NCBI RefSeq assembly: GCF_002386445.1
Contig: NZ_DGIR01000016.1
Span: 1-64,000 of the forward strand
Length of the DNA stretch: 64,000 nucleotides
Source: Pseudomonas sp. UBA4617
GTDB lineage: Bacteria; Pseudomonadota; Gammaproteobacteria; Pseudomonadales; Pseudomonadaceae
Direction: 5' to 3'
The notes beneath the pieces were generated by a model, which saw only the letters and a program-made list of their open reading frames with translations, did not search any database and was not told the DNA's origin. Positions 43,493 to 51,817 of the stretch are shown here, in pieces (position 1 is the stretch's first letter; each line of letters opens with the position of its first letter). A program made the translations under genes and the position numbers.

Positions 43493-43870
43493 ATGTCCCG
43501 ACTTGCCGAATTCCGCGCACTCGAGCACCTGCTCGCCGCCAAGAAGTCCGAGTTGTCCTTCGTAGGGATCGACCCGCACCTCAAACGAGAATTCGAGTTC
43601 GAAAGCAAACTCCACGACCTGCTCGCCGAATACCAGTTCGGCCTATCGGAGATATTGGCGATCAGCAAGATTGAGGACGAAGATCGTAACCATTCATGCT
43701 CGCCCCCACCACCATTACGCCGCTTCAGGGCGCGCCAAAGCAGGTACTACAGAAACCCGTACACCGCTGAGGTAATAGAAGCGAAAAGCACATCGAACAA
43801 AACGCTGCAACTATGGATTCAACAATACGGCCGCGACGAGGTACACCGCTGGACAACTGTATGGTACTGA
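43493..43870 (+). CDS. MvaT/MvaU-family H-NS-like protein (divergent)
   Basis: 125 aa from ATG at 43493, preceded by GGAG. The N-terminal coiled-coil part (LAEFRALEHLLAAKKSELSFV, FEFESKLHDLLAEYQFGLSEIL) and the C-terminal part (YRNPYTAEVIEAKSTSNKTLQLW) align with MvaT/TurB proteins, which oligomerise on AT-rich DNA and silence foreign genes. In MvaT, as I recall, a Gly-Asn pair in the C-terminal loop enters the minor groove; here the matching residues appear to be Thr-Ser. DNA binding may thus differ. It lies at the right end of the T6SS block and could silence it. Confidence 0.8.
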   Translation: MSRLAEFRALEHLLAAKKSELSFVGIDPHLKREFEFESKLHDLLAEYQFGLSEILAISKIEDEDRNHSCSPPPPLRRFRARQSRYYRNPYTAEVIEAKSTSNKTLQLWIQQYGRDEVHRWTTVWY

Positions 43871-43989
43871 CGCCCTGGACCAACATACTCGGCCAGCAAA
43901 ACAACTGTCCATGCAGGCCCACGCTGCCGAGTAGCGAACGCTACCCCGGCTGATCCGCCCCGCCATCTGGCCCACAGGCCACCGCAACC

Positions 43990-44004
43990 GTTCGATAACC
44001 GAAC
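43990..44004. promoter_or_regulatory. IclR/PcaR-like palindrome upstream of the MFS gene
   Basis: GTTCG-ATAAC-CGAAC is a perfect 5-5-5 palindrome 130 bp upstream of the MFS start. Its first half (GTTCGATAA) equals the first nine bases of the P. putida PcaR site as I recall it. It suggests control by an IclR-family protein, either one of the two in the window or a chromosomal PcaR. Confidence 0.5.
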
Positions 44005-44133
44005 ACTAGCCTCTCGCTTGAATTGACGCTGCCGCCTTCACTGCCCACCATGCACCGGCCTTGCATGTCCCCTGCCTGGGACTGGCGACCCCGTAGCATC
44101 GCAGCTGAATACAATTTCAAGAACGAGCAGTTT

Positions 44134-45459
44134 ATGAACCACTCCAGGACCACCTCCGCCGCCCCTCGGACGCCCCAGGGTTCGATCGGCGACAAGCTTC
44201 GCGGCGCCTTCGCCGTCGGCAAGACCCGTTGGGGCATGCTTGCCCTGGTATTCTTCGCTACCACCCTGAACTACATCGACCGTGCCGCGCTGGGCATCAT
44301 GCAGCCTATCCTGGCCAAGGAGATGAGCTGGACGGCGATGGACTACGCCAACATCAACTTCTGGTTCCAGGTCGGCTACGCCATCGGTTTCCTGCTGCAA
44401 GGCAGGTTGATCGACAAGGTCGGGGTAAAACGCGCGTTCTTCTTCGCCGTGCTGCTGTGGAGCCTGGCCACCGGCGCCCACGGCCTGGCCACGTCAGCCG
44501 CCGGTTTCATGGTCTGCCGCTTCATCCTCGGCCTGACCGAAGCGGCCAACTACCCGGCCTGTGTGAAGACCGTGCGGCTGTGGTTCCCGGCCGGGGAACG
44601 CGCCATCGCCACCGGCCTGTTCAATGCCGGTACCAACGTCGGCGCCATGGTCACCCCCGCCCTGCTGCCGCTGATCCTGGCGGTGTGGGGCTGGCAGGCC
44701 GCGTTCATCGCCATGGGTAGCCTGGGCCTGGTTTGGGTAGTGTTGTGGGTGCTGAAGTACTACAACCCGGAAGACCATCCCCGCGTGCGCCAGAGCGAGG
44801 TGGAATACATCCAGCAAGGCGATACTGCCGAGCCGAGCCGCGTGCCGTTCAGCCGCATCCTGCGCCTGCGTGGCACCTGGGCCTTCGCCGTGGCCTACGC
44901 GATTACCGCGCCGGTGTTCTGGTTCTACCTGTACTGGTTGCCCCCATTTCTCAACCAGCAATACAGCCTGGGTATCAACGTGACCCAGATGGGGATCCCG
45001 CTGATCATCATCTGGCTGACGGCGGATTTCGGCAGCATCGGCGGCGGCATCCTGTCGTCCTGGCTGATCGGGCGTGGCATGCGCGCCACCACGGCGCGGC
45101 TGGTGTCGATGCTGATCTTCGCCTGCACCATGCTCAGCGTCACTTTCGCCGCCAATGCCAGTGGGCTGTGGGTTGCGGTGGCCGCCATCTCGCTGGCAGT
45201 CGGCGCGCACCAGGCATGGACCGCCAATATCTGGAGCCTGGTGATGGATTACACGCCCAGGCACCTGGTAAGTACGGTGTTCGGCTTCGGCAGCATGTGT
45301 GCGGCGATTGGCGGCATGTTCATGACCCAGATCGTCGGCAGCGTACTGACCGCAACACACAACAACTATGCGGTGTTGTTCACCCTGATCCCGGCCATGT
45401 ACTTCCTGGCGCTGGTGTGGATGTACTTCATGGCACCGCGCAAGGTCGAGCACGCCTAG
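44134..45459 (+). CDS. MFS transporter, anion:cation symporter type
   Basis: 441 aa with about 12 membrane segments. LVFFATTLNYIDRAALGIMQPIL in the first helix and LIDKVGVKRAFFFAVLLWSLATG (the DxxGxK/R loop) are typical of hexuronate, glucarate or aromatic-acid carriers. CRFILGLTEAANYPACVKTV matches the R-x-x-x-G-x-x-E-A motif. The start is ATG at 44134; earlier in-frame ATGs give residues unlike the family. It probably imports the acid used by the neighbouring catabolic genes. The adjacent gene is convergent, behind a strong terminator. Confidence 0.88.
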   Translation: MNHSRTTSAAPRTPQGSIGDKLRGAFAVGKTRWGMLALVFFATTLNYIDRAALGIMQPILAKEMSWTAMDYANINFWFQVGYAIGFLLQGRLIDKVGVKRAFFFAVLLWSLATGAHGLATSAAGFMVCRFILGLTEAANYPACVKTVRLWFPAGERAIATGLFNAGTNVGAMVTPALLPLILAVWGWQAAFIAMGSLGLVWVVLWVLKYYNPEDHPRVRQSEVEYIQQGDTAEPSRVPFSRILRLRGTWAFAVAYAITAPVFWFYLYWLPPFLNQQYSLGINVTQMGIPLIIIWLTADFGSIGGGILSSWLIGRGMRATTARLVSMLIFACTMLSVTFAANASGLWVAVAAISLAVGAHQAWTANIWSLVMDYTPRHLVSTVFGFGSMCAAIGGMFMTQIVGSVLTATHNNYAVLFTLIPAMYFLALVWMYFMAPRKVEHA

Positions 45460-45482
45460 GCGCGCTGCCACTTACCTCTACG

Positions 45483-45505
45483 GGGCCCCTTGCGGGCCCT
45501 TTTTT
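45483..45505 (+). terminator. Rho-independent terminator of the MFS gene
   Basis: GGGCCC-CTTGC-GGGCCC followed by TTTTTT, 23 bp after the stop codon. A textbook intrinsic terminator. Confidence 0.9.
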
Positions 45506-45548
45506 GCTCAGGCCGCAAGGGGCGATGGCTGCTGCCTGCACGGCCCCG

Positions 45549-45595
45549 TCGCCGGCAAGCCGGCTCCTGCCGTGCAGGAGCTGGCTTGCCGGCGA
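45549..45595. repeat. REP-type inverted pair (BIME-like)
   Basis: TCGCCGGCAAGCCGGCTCCT and its near-perfect inverse form 22-bp arms (45549-45570 and 45574-45595, one mismatch) between convergent genes. The core CGCCGGCAAGCCGGCTCCT is a common extragenic REP in Pseudomonas. Confidence 0.75.
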
Positions 45596-45622
45596 ACAGC
45601 GGCAGTAGCCGCACTGCTTCGG

Positions 45623-46438
45623 TCAGACCTTGGCCAGCACCGCCATGGCTTTCTCCAGTGCCATGCGCGCACGCTGTTCACCACTGATGCCCTGCGCCAG
45701 CAGTTGCCGCGTGGGGATTTCCAGGCTCAGCGGTACGTTTGGCGGCAAGGTGCGCAGCAGGCCGACCAGGTCGGCATCGCCCTCGCCGGGAAAACGCCGT
45801 TCATTGCGTGCCTGGCGCAGGATTTCGTCCATGTCAGCCGGCACCGGGCCGGCGACGTCGCACAATTGTGCGTAGCGCATGCGCTGCGGCGCCAGCTGCG
45901 CGAGGTCGTGCAACGCGCAGCTGGAGCGGTTGAAGTGGAACGCATCCACCAGCACGCAGCCGTTGCCGCGGTCGGCATTGGCTACCACCCGCACGGCCTG
46001 GCGCAGGTCTCGTACATCGGTCCAGGGCATGAATTCCAGGTGCGGATGAATACCGTAGCCCGCCGCCAGATCGCACAGCGCGGCAAAACGCTCGGTCAAG
46101 CGCGACTCGTCCGCATCGTTGCCAGCCACCAGAAGCTCTGTGCCACCCAGTTCGGCGCCCACGGCCAGAATCGGCTCGAAACTGGCCACACAGGTGTCCG
46201 CCTTCAGGCGCAGGATTTCCAGGTCCAGTACCTTGATACCCGTGTCGCGCAACCGCGCCTGGGTCTTGCGGCGCAGGTCGCCATCGGCCACCAGCGGAAA
46301 ATGCTGCTCCTGCTCGGTGGCAGGCACCAGGCGCAGGCCAACGTGGCTGTAGCCGGCGCGGGCTGCGGCTTCAACCATGTCAGGTGGGGATAGTTCGAGC
46401 ACGGTCAGCGCCGCCAGGGAAAACACTCGATCAGTCAT
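45623..46438 (-). CDS. Sugar-phosphate isomerase/epimerase-like TIM-barrel protein
   Basis: 271 aa of the xylose-isomerase-like/AP-endonuclease-2 fold. Putative metal ligands are in LEFMPW (Glu), CVLVDAFHFNRSS (Asp, His) and PLSLEIPT (Glu). The family includes hydroxypyruvate isomerase, inosose dehydratase and 3-dehydroshikimate dehydratase. The last of these would fit a quinate/shikimate-type pathway, but the sequence alone does not decide. It lies 29 bp downstream of the Gfo/Idh gene in one operon. Confidence 0.8.
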   Translation of the reverse strand: MTDRVFSLAALTVLELSPPDMVEAAARAGYSHVGLRLVPATEQEQHFPLVADGDLRRKTQARLRDTGIKVLDLEILRLKADTCVASFEPILAVGAELGGTELLVAGNDADESRLTERFAALCDLAAGYGIHPHLEFMPWTDVRDLRQAVRVVANADRGNGCVLVDAFHFNRSSCALHDLAQLAPQRMRYAQLCDVAGPVPADMDEILRQARNERRFPGEGDADLVGLLRTLPPNVPLSLEIPTRQLLAQGISGEQRARMALEKAMAVLAKV

Positions 46439-46467
46439 CAGTTGTCACCAGTCAATGAAGGGCGCAT

Positions 46468-47520
46468 TCAGGCAACCTGTTCGGGCGCACAGGCCCGGCC
46501 GCTGTCCGCTGCCTTGCGGATCGCTTCGATCAAGGCCAGGGTGCGGCCACCGTCGGCCGCGTCGATCAGCGGCGCCTGCTCGCCCCGGGCAACCCGCACG
46601 AAGTGCTGCAGCTGCAAGGTCAATGCTTCGCCGGGGGGAATGTTTTCTTCGCTCTGCAGCAACGGCGTATGCCACCCTGCACCCGCCTCGGCGTAATGCC
46701 AGCGCTTGAGCTGGGGAATGCTCAGCGCGCCCAGGGTGCCGGCGAGCAAGTAGCACGGCTGGCCATCCTGGCGTGGGTAGACCGGGCTTTCGCCAGAGTC
46801 CAGCTCCCAGCTCCAGGGCGCGGCCACCGCGTCGGAGCCTGTCAGGCTGCCCAACGCACCATTGGCGAACTGCAGCAACACCGCTGCGCTGTCTTCGTTG
46901 GCATATCCGCGTACATCGTTGCGAGTGAAGGCCTGTACCTGCGCCACCTCGCCGCACAGGTGGCGCAGCAGGTCGAGGTCATGGATCAGATTGGTCAGCA
47001 GGAAACCGGCACCCGGCTCGCGGCGCCATGGGGTTTCGAAGTAGCTGTCGGGCTTTTGCAATTGCCACAGCGCGGTCACGTTGATCAAGCGGCCCAGCTT
47101 GCCATCGGTAATCACCTGGCGGGCCTGGCTGATCAACGGGTTATGCCGACGGTGATGGCCGACCAGTACCGGTACATTGCGCCGACGCGAGGCCTCGACC
47201 AGCGCGCGCACTTCATCCAGGTGCACGCCCACCGGCTTTTCCACCAGCACGGGTACGCCAGCCTCGATGCAGTCCAGCGCAGTGGCGACGTGCAGGTTGT
47301 TGGGGTTGGCGACGATCACGGCCTCGGGGCGCGCGCTTTCCAGCATGTGCCGATGGTCGAAGAAGCACGGCACGCCGCATTCGGCGGCAAAGGCCTCGGC
47401 CTGCGGGCCCGGGTCGGCCACGGCACACAAACGGGCTTGCGGCACATTGAGCAGATGCCGGTAATGCTGGCGGCCCATTATGCCAGCGCCGATCAAGGCG
47501 ATACGAAGGGGTGCGTTCAA
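46468..47520 (-). CDS. Gfo/Idh/MocA family NAD(P)-dependent oxidoreductase
   Basis: 350 aa. The Rossmann motif RIALIGAGIMGRQHYRHLL is at the N-terminus, EKPVGVHLDEV (the EKP motif) at ~95, and the C-terminal alpha-beta domain has NLIHDLDLLRHLCGEV. No ATG is available near the start. TTG at 47520 is chosen because GAGG lies 8-9 nt upstream and the Rossmann fold begins five residues later. A TTG at 47574 has no such site and falls upstream of the operator-like palindrome. It oxidises a polyol or cyclic sugar-like substrate; the isomerase gene follows. Confidence 0.85.
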   Translation of the reverse strand: MNAPLRIALIGAGIMGRQHYRHLLNVPQARLCAVADPGPQAEAFAAECGVPCFFDHRHMLESARPEAVIVANPNNLHVATALDCIEAGVPVLVEKPVGVHLDEVRALVEASRRRNVPVLVGHHRRHNPLISQARQVITDGKLGRLINVTALWQLQKPDSYFETPWRREPGAGFLLTNLIHDLDLLRHLCGEVAQVQAFTRNDVRGYANEDSAAVLLQFANGALGSLTGSDAVAAPWSWELDSGESPVYPRQDGQPCYLLAGTLGALSIPQLKRWHYAEAGAGWHTPLLQSEENIPPGEALTLQLQHFVRVARGEQAPLIDAADGGRTLALIEAIRKAADSGRACAPEQVA

Positions 47521-47557
47521 CAGCCTGTCCTCTTGTGATTGTTGTATTGGAAATTCC

Positions 47558-47570
47558 GGAACAACGTTCC
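47558..47570. promoter_or_regulatory. Putative IclR operator 1 (Gfo/Idh promoter)
   Basis: GGAAC-AAC-GTTCC, a perfect 5-3-5 palindrome 38 bp upstream of the TTG start. It shares consensus RGAAC-N3-GTTCY with sites at 47592 and 48598, all flanking the IclR gene. Confidence 0.6.
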
Positions 47571-47591
47571 ACAATCTGCCTTGAACAATCT

Positions 47592-47604
47592 AGAACCAGG
47601 TTCT
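47592..47604. promoter_or_regulatory. Putative IclR operator 2 (Gfo/Idh promoter)
   Basis: AGAAC-CAG-GTTCT, a perfect 5-3-5 palindrome 21 bp from the site at 47558 (34 bp centre to centre, about three helical turns). It is followed by another short palindrome GCTTTTCAAAAGC (47605-47617) that may be part of the promoter or an end of the IclR transcript. Confidence 0.55.
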
Positions 47605-47662
47605 GCTTTTCAAAAGCACAGGTAGCACAGACTGTGCGGTTATCGACCAGAAACGCGCGCAC

Positions 47663-48439
47663 TCAGGCAAATAGCTCGCTCGCCCGGCTGGCCAGCGACA
47701 GTTCTTCCGTTGCTGCCAGCAGCAACGGCGCCAGCTCTGCCAGGCGGCTCTCTGCCAGGCGTGCACTGGGCCCGGCGATGCTCAGCACGCCAATCACATG
47801 GTCACTTTGCGGGCGCCGGACGACCGCTGCCAGGGCCGAGGTGCCAATCGCCGAGGTTTCCTCGACCCAAGCGTAACCGCGCTCACGCGCCCGGCGCAGA
47901 TAGGCCAACAGCTCATCGGTGGAGCGTGGCGCCTTCGGGCCGAACTGGGCCGGGTCGGCAATCCCCTGACGCAACACCATCTGCAGCGCCTGTTCATCAT
48001 CCAGGCTGGCCAGCCAGGCATGCCCGGACGCCGTGTAGAACAGCGGCGCATCGCGGCCCATGTCAGGGTCGTAGCGCAGCCCTGAGCGGGCGCCCTGGGA
48101 TTTGGCGATCCAGGTCTGGCGAGCACCGTCAATCACGCCCAGACGCACCAGTTCACCGCTGTCCTGGGCCAGGCGGTCTAGTATCGGCTGGATGATGTCG
48201 GCGCCGCTGCTGGCCAGGTAACGAAAGCCCAGTGCCACCAGCTTGGCGGAGAGCTTGTAGCGGCTGTTGTCACGGTTCTGCCGCACATAGCCCAGCCTTG
48301 CCAGCTCGGTGAGCATGCGGTGGGTAGCACTTTTGGGGATGTCCATGCGCTCGGCCAGGGTTTGCAAAGGCAGCCCCTGCGGTTCACCGGCCAGGTGTTC
48401 TACAAGACTGAAGGCGCGTTCGATCTGACTACCAGCCAT
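47663..48439 (-). CDS. IclR-family transcriptional regulator
   Basis: 258 aa. The winged helix (RAFSLVEHLAGEPQGLPLQTLAERMDIPKS is split over residues 8-37; THRMLTELARLGYV) and the effector domain (LVRLGVIDGARQTWIAKSQG, TASGHAWLASL, GTSALAAVV, GVLSIAGPSARL) define the family. It lies between two transcription units that each carry a RGAAC-N3-GTTCY palindrome, so it most likely represses both until an intermediate is present. Confidence 0.9.
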   Translation of the reverse strand: MAGSQIERAFSLVEHLAGEPQGLPLQTLAERMDIPKSATHRMLTELARLGYVRQNRDNSRYKLSAKLVALGFRYLASSGADIIQPILDRLAQDSGELVRLGVIDGARQTWIAKSQGARSGLRYDPDMGRDAPLFYTASGHAWLASLDDEQALQMVLRQGIADPAQFGPKAPRSTDELLAYLRRARERGYAWVEETSAIGTSALAAVVRRPQSDHVIGVLSIAGPSARLAESRLAELAPLLLAATEELSLASRASELFA

Positions 48440-48597
48440 GACTCAGGTCCCCGAAAATTTTGCGGATTCTAGAAGATGATTCCACAGGCCCGATACCGGG
48501 CGCAGCAAGGTCAGCAGAAATTGTCCGGTGATCGCCCATAACTTGCCTGTCCGGGCTATCTCACCCTTGCAGGCTGATGTCCTGCCGCGAAGAATGT

Positions 48598-48610
48598 GGA
48601 ACCTTGTTCC
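48598..48610. promoter_or_regulatory. Putative IclR operator 3 (KstD-like copy 3 promoter)
   Basis: GGAAC-CTT-GTTCC, extended by T/A to TGGAACCTTGTTCCA, 23 bp upstream of the ATG at 48634. It has the same half-sites and spacing as the two palindromes near 47560 and 47600 and resembles the TGGAA...TTCCA boxes known for IclR proteins. Confidence 0.65.
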
Positions 48611-48633
48611 AATAACAATAGAGGACGCTTGTA

Positions 48634-50352
48634 ATGCCTTCCGCCCCGATAGCAACCGAATGCGATGTACTGGTCATAGGGTCTGGCGCCGCCGGTCTGG
48701 CTGCCGCGGTGACGGCCGCCTGGCATGGGCAGAAGGTGATCGTGGTGGAGAAGGAAGCGGTGTTCGGCGGTGCCACTGCCTGGCCCGGCGGCTGGGCCTG
48801 GGTGCCGCGCAACCCGCTGGCACGCCGGGCCGGCATCGAGGAAAGCATCGAGCAACCGCGCACTTACCTGCGTAACGAGCTGGGGGCGTATTACAACCAA
48901 GAGCGGGTAGACGCCTTCCTCGAGGCGTGCCCGCACATGGTGGCGTTCTTTGAACAGCACACGGCGTTGCAGTTTGCCGACGGCAACGGCATACCGGACA
49001 TGCACGGCGACACGCCGGGTGCGGCCGAGGGTGGGCACCAGGTGATTGCCGCGCCCTATGACGCTCGCGAAGTGGGCGCACTGCTGCCACGCTTGCGCCA
49101 GACCCTGCGCGAAACCTCGTTCATGGGCATGCCGATCATGGCCGGTGCCGACCTTGCCGCGTTCCTCAACCTGACCCGTTCGTCCAAGGCCTTGCTGCAC
49201 GTCTGCAAGCGTTTTGGTCGCCACCTGTACCACCTGGCCCGGTATGGCCGGGCGATGTACCTGGTCAACGGCGTGGCATTGGTGGCGCGCCTGGCCAAGT
49301 CGGCACAGGACCTGGGCGTGCAGCTACAAGCGTCGGCACCGGCCACGCGCCTGTTGGTCGAGAACGCTCGGGTGTGTGGGGCAGTGATAGCCACAGCGCA
49401 GGGCGAACAACCGGTGCGTGCCAAAGCCGTGGTGCTGGCGGCAGGCGGCTTCCCCAACGACCCTGCGCGGCGCCAGCAACTGTTTCCCCGCGATGCCAGC
49501 GGCCACGACAACCTGGCCTTGCCGCCCAAGGGCTGCTCGGGCGACGGCCTGCGTCTGGGCGAGTCGGTTGGCGGCGTGGTGGCCACCGACCTGAAGTCGC
49601 CGGTGGCCTGGGCGCCAGTGTCGCGAGTGCCGTACCGCGACGGTAGTGTCGGCCACTTCCCGCACATCATCGAGCGCGGCAAGCCAGGCATCATCGGCGT
49701 GTTGGCCAATGGCAGGCGTTTCGTCAACGAAGCGCATGGTTATTACGACTACGTGGCGGCCATGATTGCGGCCGTACCGGCGCATGAGGAAGTGTGCTCG
49801 TGGCTGGTCTGCGACCACCGCTTCCTGCGCCGCTACGGCCTGGGCTACGCCCGACCGGCCCCGCTGCCGGTATGGCCGCACCTGCGCAGCAGCTACCTCA
49901 GGCGCGGCGCCACGCTCGAAGCGTTGGCCGAGGCTTGCGGCATCGACCCGGTCGGGCTGCAGGCCACGGTCAGCGAATTCAACCACCACGCCCGTAACGG
50001 CCAGGACCCCGCCTTCGGCCGTGGCTCCACACCCTTCAACCGCAAGCAGGGCGACCCGCAGCATGAAGGGCCCAACCCCTGCGTGGCACCGATCGAACAC
50101 GGGCCGTTCTATGCGGTAAAGGTCCAACCCGGCTGCTTTGGAACCTTTGCCGGGCTGCGCACCGACGCCAGTGCCCGCGTGCTGGATGAGGCCGGGCAGC
50201 CCATCGTCGGCCTGTACGCGGCGGGTACCGACATGGCCAGTGTATTTGGCGGCTGGTACCCGTCGGGTGGCATCAACCTGGGCCCGGCGCTGACCTTTGG
50301 CTATGTGGCCGGGCGGCATATTGCCGGGGCGCGGGAATATGAATGCAACTGA
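48634..50352 (+). CDS. FAD-dependent oxidoreductase, KstD family (copy 3)
   Basis: 572 aa. FAD motif VIGSGAAGLAAAVTAAWHG, then VEKEAVFGGATAWPGGWAW, GRRFVNEAHGYYDY, and YAAGTDMASVFGGWYPSGGINLG with the KstD-type Tyr and Gly. GAGG lies 9 nt before the ATG. It resembles the copy at 24832 more than the one at 22762 (shared WVPRNPLA/WIPRNPLA and YPSGG). The dsdA gene follows after 73 bp. Substrate unknown; predicted to dehydrogenate a cyclic ketone or acid. Confidence 0.85.
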   Translation: MPSAPIATECDVLVIGSGAAGLAAAVTAAWHGQKVIVVEKEAVFGGATAWPGGWAWVPRNPLARRAGIEESIEQPRTYLRNELGAYYNQERVDAFLEACPHMVAFFEQHTALQFADGNGIPDMHGDTPGAAEGGHQVIAAPYDAREVGALLPRLRQTLRETSFMGMPIMAGADLAAFLNLTRSSKALLHVCKRFGRHLYHLARYGRAMYLVNGVALVARLAKSAQDLGVQLQASAPATRLLVENARVCGAVIATAQGEQPVRAKAVVLAAGGFPNDPARRQQLFPRDASGHDNLALPPKGCSGDGLRLGESVGGVVATDLKSPVAWAPVSRVPYRDGSVGHFPHIIERGKPGIIGVLANGRRFVNEAHGYYDYVAAMIAAVPAHEEVCSWLVCDHRFLRRYGLGYARPAPLPVWPHLRSSYLRRGATLEALAEACGIDPVGLQATVSEFNHHARNGQDPAFGRGSTPFNRKQGDPQHEGPNPCVAPIEHGPFYAVKVQPGCFGTFAGLRTDASARVLDEAGQPIVGLYAAGTDMASVFGGWYPSGGINLGPALTFGYVAGRHIAGAREYECN

Positions 50353-50425
50353 CCGGCCTTGCCGACAAGGAGCAAATCTGGTTACTTCGCCCAGTCAGCC
50401 CCGGCCCCATCCCAGGAACGCCACG

Positions 50426-51769
50426 ATGATTCACGGCAAGACGCTGCAAGCATGGTGCAACTCCCACCCCCTGATCGAGGAGCTGGTGGGGCTGCGCGAA
50501 ACCCGCTGGTTCAACCCGCACATCGCTCCGGCCGCCCAGGCCCTGGCCGATGTTGGCCTGGGCGCCGCCGATGTCAGTGCGGCCAGTGCCCGGTTAACGC
50601 GCTTTGCCCCGTACCTGGCCAGCGTATTTGCTGATACAGCCGCCAGCGGCGGCATCATCGAATCGCCATTGCGCCCGCTGCCCGCGCTGCACGCCACCTT
50701 GCTGCAGGAGGCCGGCCTGCGCGCCAGCGGTTCGCTGTGGCTCAAGGCCGACAGCGAACTGCCGATCTCCGGCTCGATCAAGGCCCGCGGCGGTATTCAC
50801 GAAGTGCTCAAGCATGCCGAAGACCTGGCCCTGGCCGCCGGCCTGATCAGCCTCGACAGCGACTACCGGGCGCTGGACAGCGACCAGGCGCGGGCGTTTT
50901 TCAGCCGCTACAAGATTGCCGTCGGTTCGACCGGTAACCTCGGCCTGTCGATCGGCATCATCAGCGCCAGGCTGGGTTTCCAGGCCACCGTGCACATGTC
51001 GGCCGATGCTCGCCAGTGGAAGAAGGACAAACTGCGCGGCCATGGCGTGAATGTGGTCGAGTATGCCAGCGACTACAGCGTCGCGGTGGCGCAAGGCCGC
51101 CAGCAGGCGGCGGCGGACCCGACCTGCTATTTCGTCGATGACGAGAACTCGCCGCACCTGTTCCTTGGCTACGCCGTTGCCGCCGAGCGGCTTGCCCGGC
51201 AGTTCGACGCGGCCGGTATCCAGGTGGATGCCGAGCATCCGTTGTTCGTCTACCTGCCCTGCGGTGTCGGCGGGGGCCCCGGTGGCGTGGCGTTCGGCCT
51301 GAAGCTGCTGTGGGGCGACCATGTGCACTGCCTGTTCGCCGAACCCACCCACTCGCCATGCATGTTCCTGGGGGTGTACAGCGGGCTGCATGACGCCACC
51401 AGCGTGCAGGATTTCGGCATCGACAACCTGACCGCCGCAGACGGCCTGGCGGTGGGCCGCCCTTCAGGCTTCGTCGGCAAGGCCATGCAGCGCTTGCTCG
51501 ATGGGTATTACACCGTCAGCGACGAAACGTTGTACCGGCTGTTGGTACTGGCCCATGACCTGGAACATGTACGGCTGGAACCTTCGGCGCTGGCGGGTAT
51601 GCCGGGCATGGTCAAGGTGCTTGAAGCGCCCGAATACCTGGCCCGCATGGGCTTGTCGAGCGAGCGTATGGCCAGGGCCACGCACCTGGTGTGGGGGACC
51701 GGCGGCAGCATGGTACCGGAGACGGAATTTGCTGCTTATCTGAGCAAAGGCCGCTACCCAGGCACCTAG
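50426..51769 (+). CDS. dsdA: D-serine ammonia-lyase (dehydratase)
   Basis: 447 aa, close to E. coli DsdA. The PLP lysine is in LPISGSIKARGG (~118), the phosphate-binding region in GSTGNLGLSIG, and PCGVGGGPGGVAFGL forms the C-terminal loop. It converts D-serine to pyruvate and ammonia. AGGAA lies 9 nt before the ATG at 50426; a longer frame upstream overlaps the flavoprotein gene. It is convergent with the amino-acid racemase alr, a sensible pairing for D-amino acid use. Confidence 0.93.
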   Translation: MIHGKTLQAWCNSHPLIEELVGLRETRWFNPHIAPAAQALADVGLGAADVSAASARLTRFAPYLASVFADTAASGGIIESPLRPLPALHATLLQEAGLRASGSLWLKADSELPISGSIKARGGIHEVLKHAEDLALAAGLISLDSDYRALDSDQARAFFSRYKIAVGSTGNLGLSIGIISARLGFQATVHMSADARQWKKDKLRGHGVNVVEYASDYSVAVAQGRQQAAADPTCYFVDDENSPHLFLGYAVAAERLARQFDAAGIQVDAEHPLFVYLPCGVGGGPGGVAFGLKLLWGDHVHCLFAEPTHSPCMFLGVYSGLHDATSVQDFGIDNLTAADGLAVGRPSGFVGKAMQRLLDGYYTVSDETLYRLLVLAHDLEHVRLEPSALAGMPGMVKVLEAPEYLARMGLSSERMARATHLVWGTGGSMVPETEFAAYLSKGRYPGT

Positions 51770-51776
51770 CGCCCGG

Positions 51777-51800
51777 GCCCTGGGCCGGCAGCGCCAGGGC
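51777..51800. terminator. Bidirectional hairpin between dsdA and alr
   Basis: GCCCTGG and CCAGGGC (51777-51783 and 51794-51800) around a 10-nt loop in the 48-bp gap between convergent genes. There is no T-run, so termination is presumed from position. Confidence 0.45.
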
Positions 51801-51817
51801 TTGCTGGAACGGCTATG

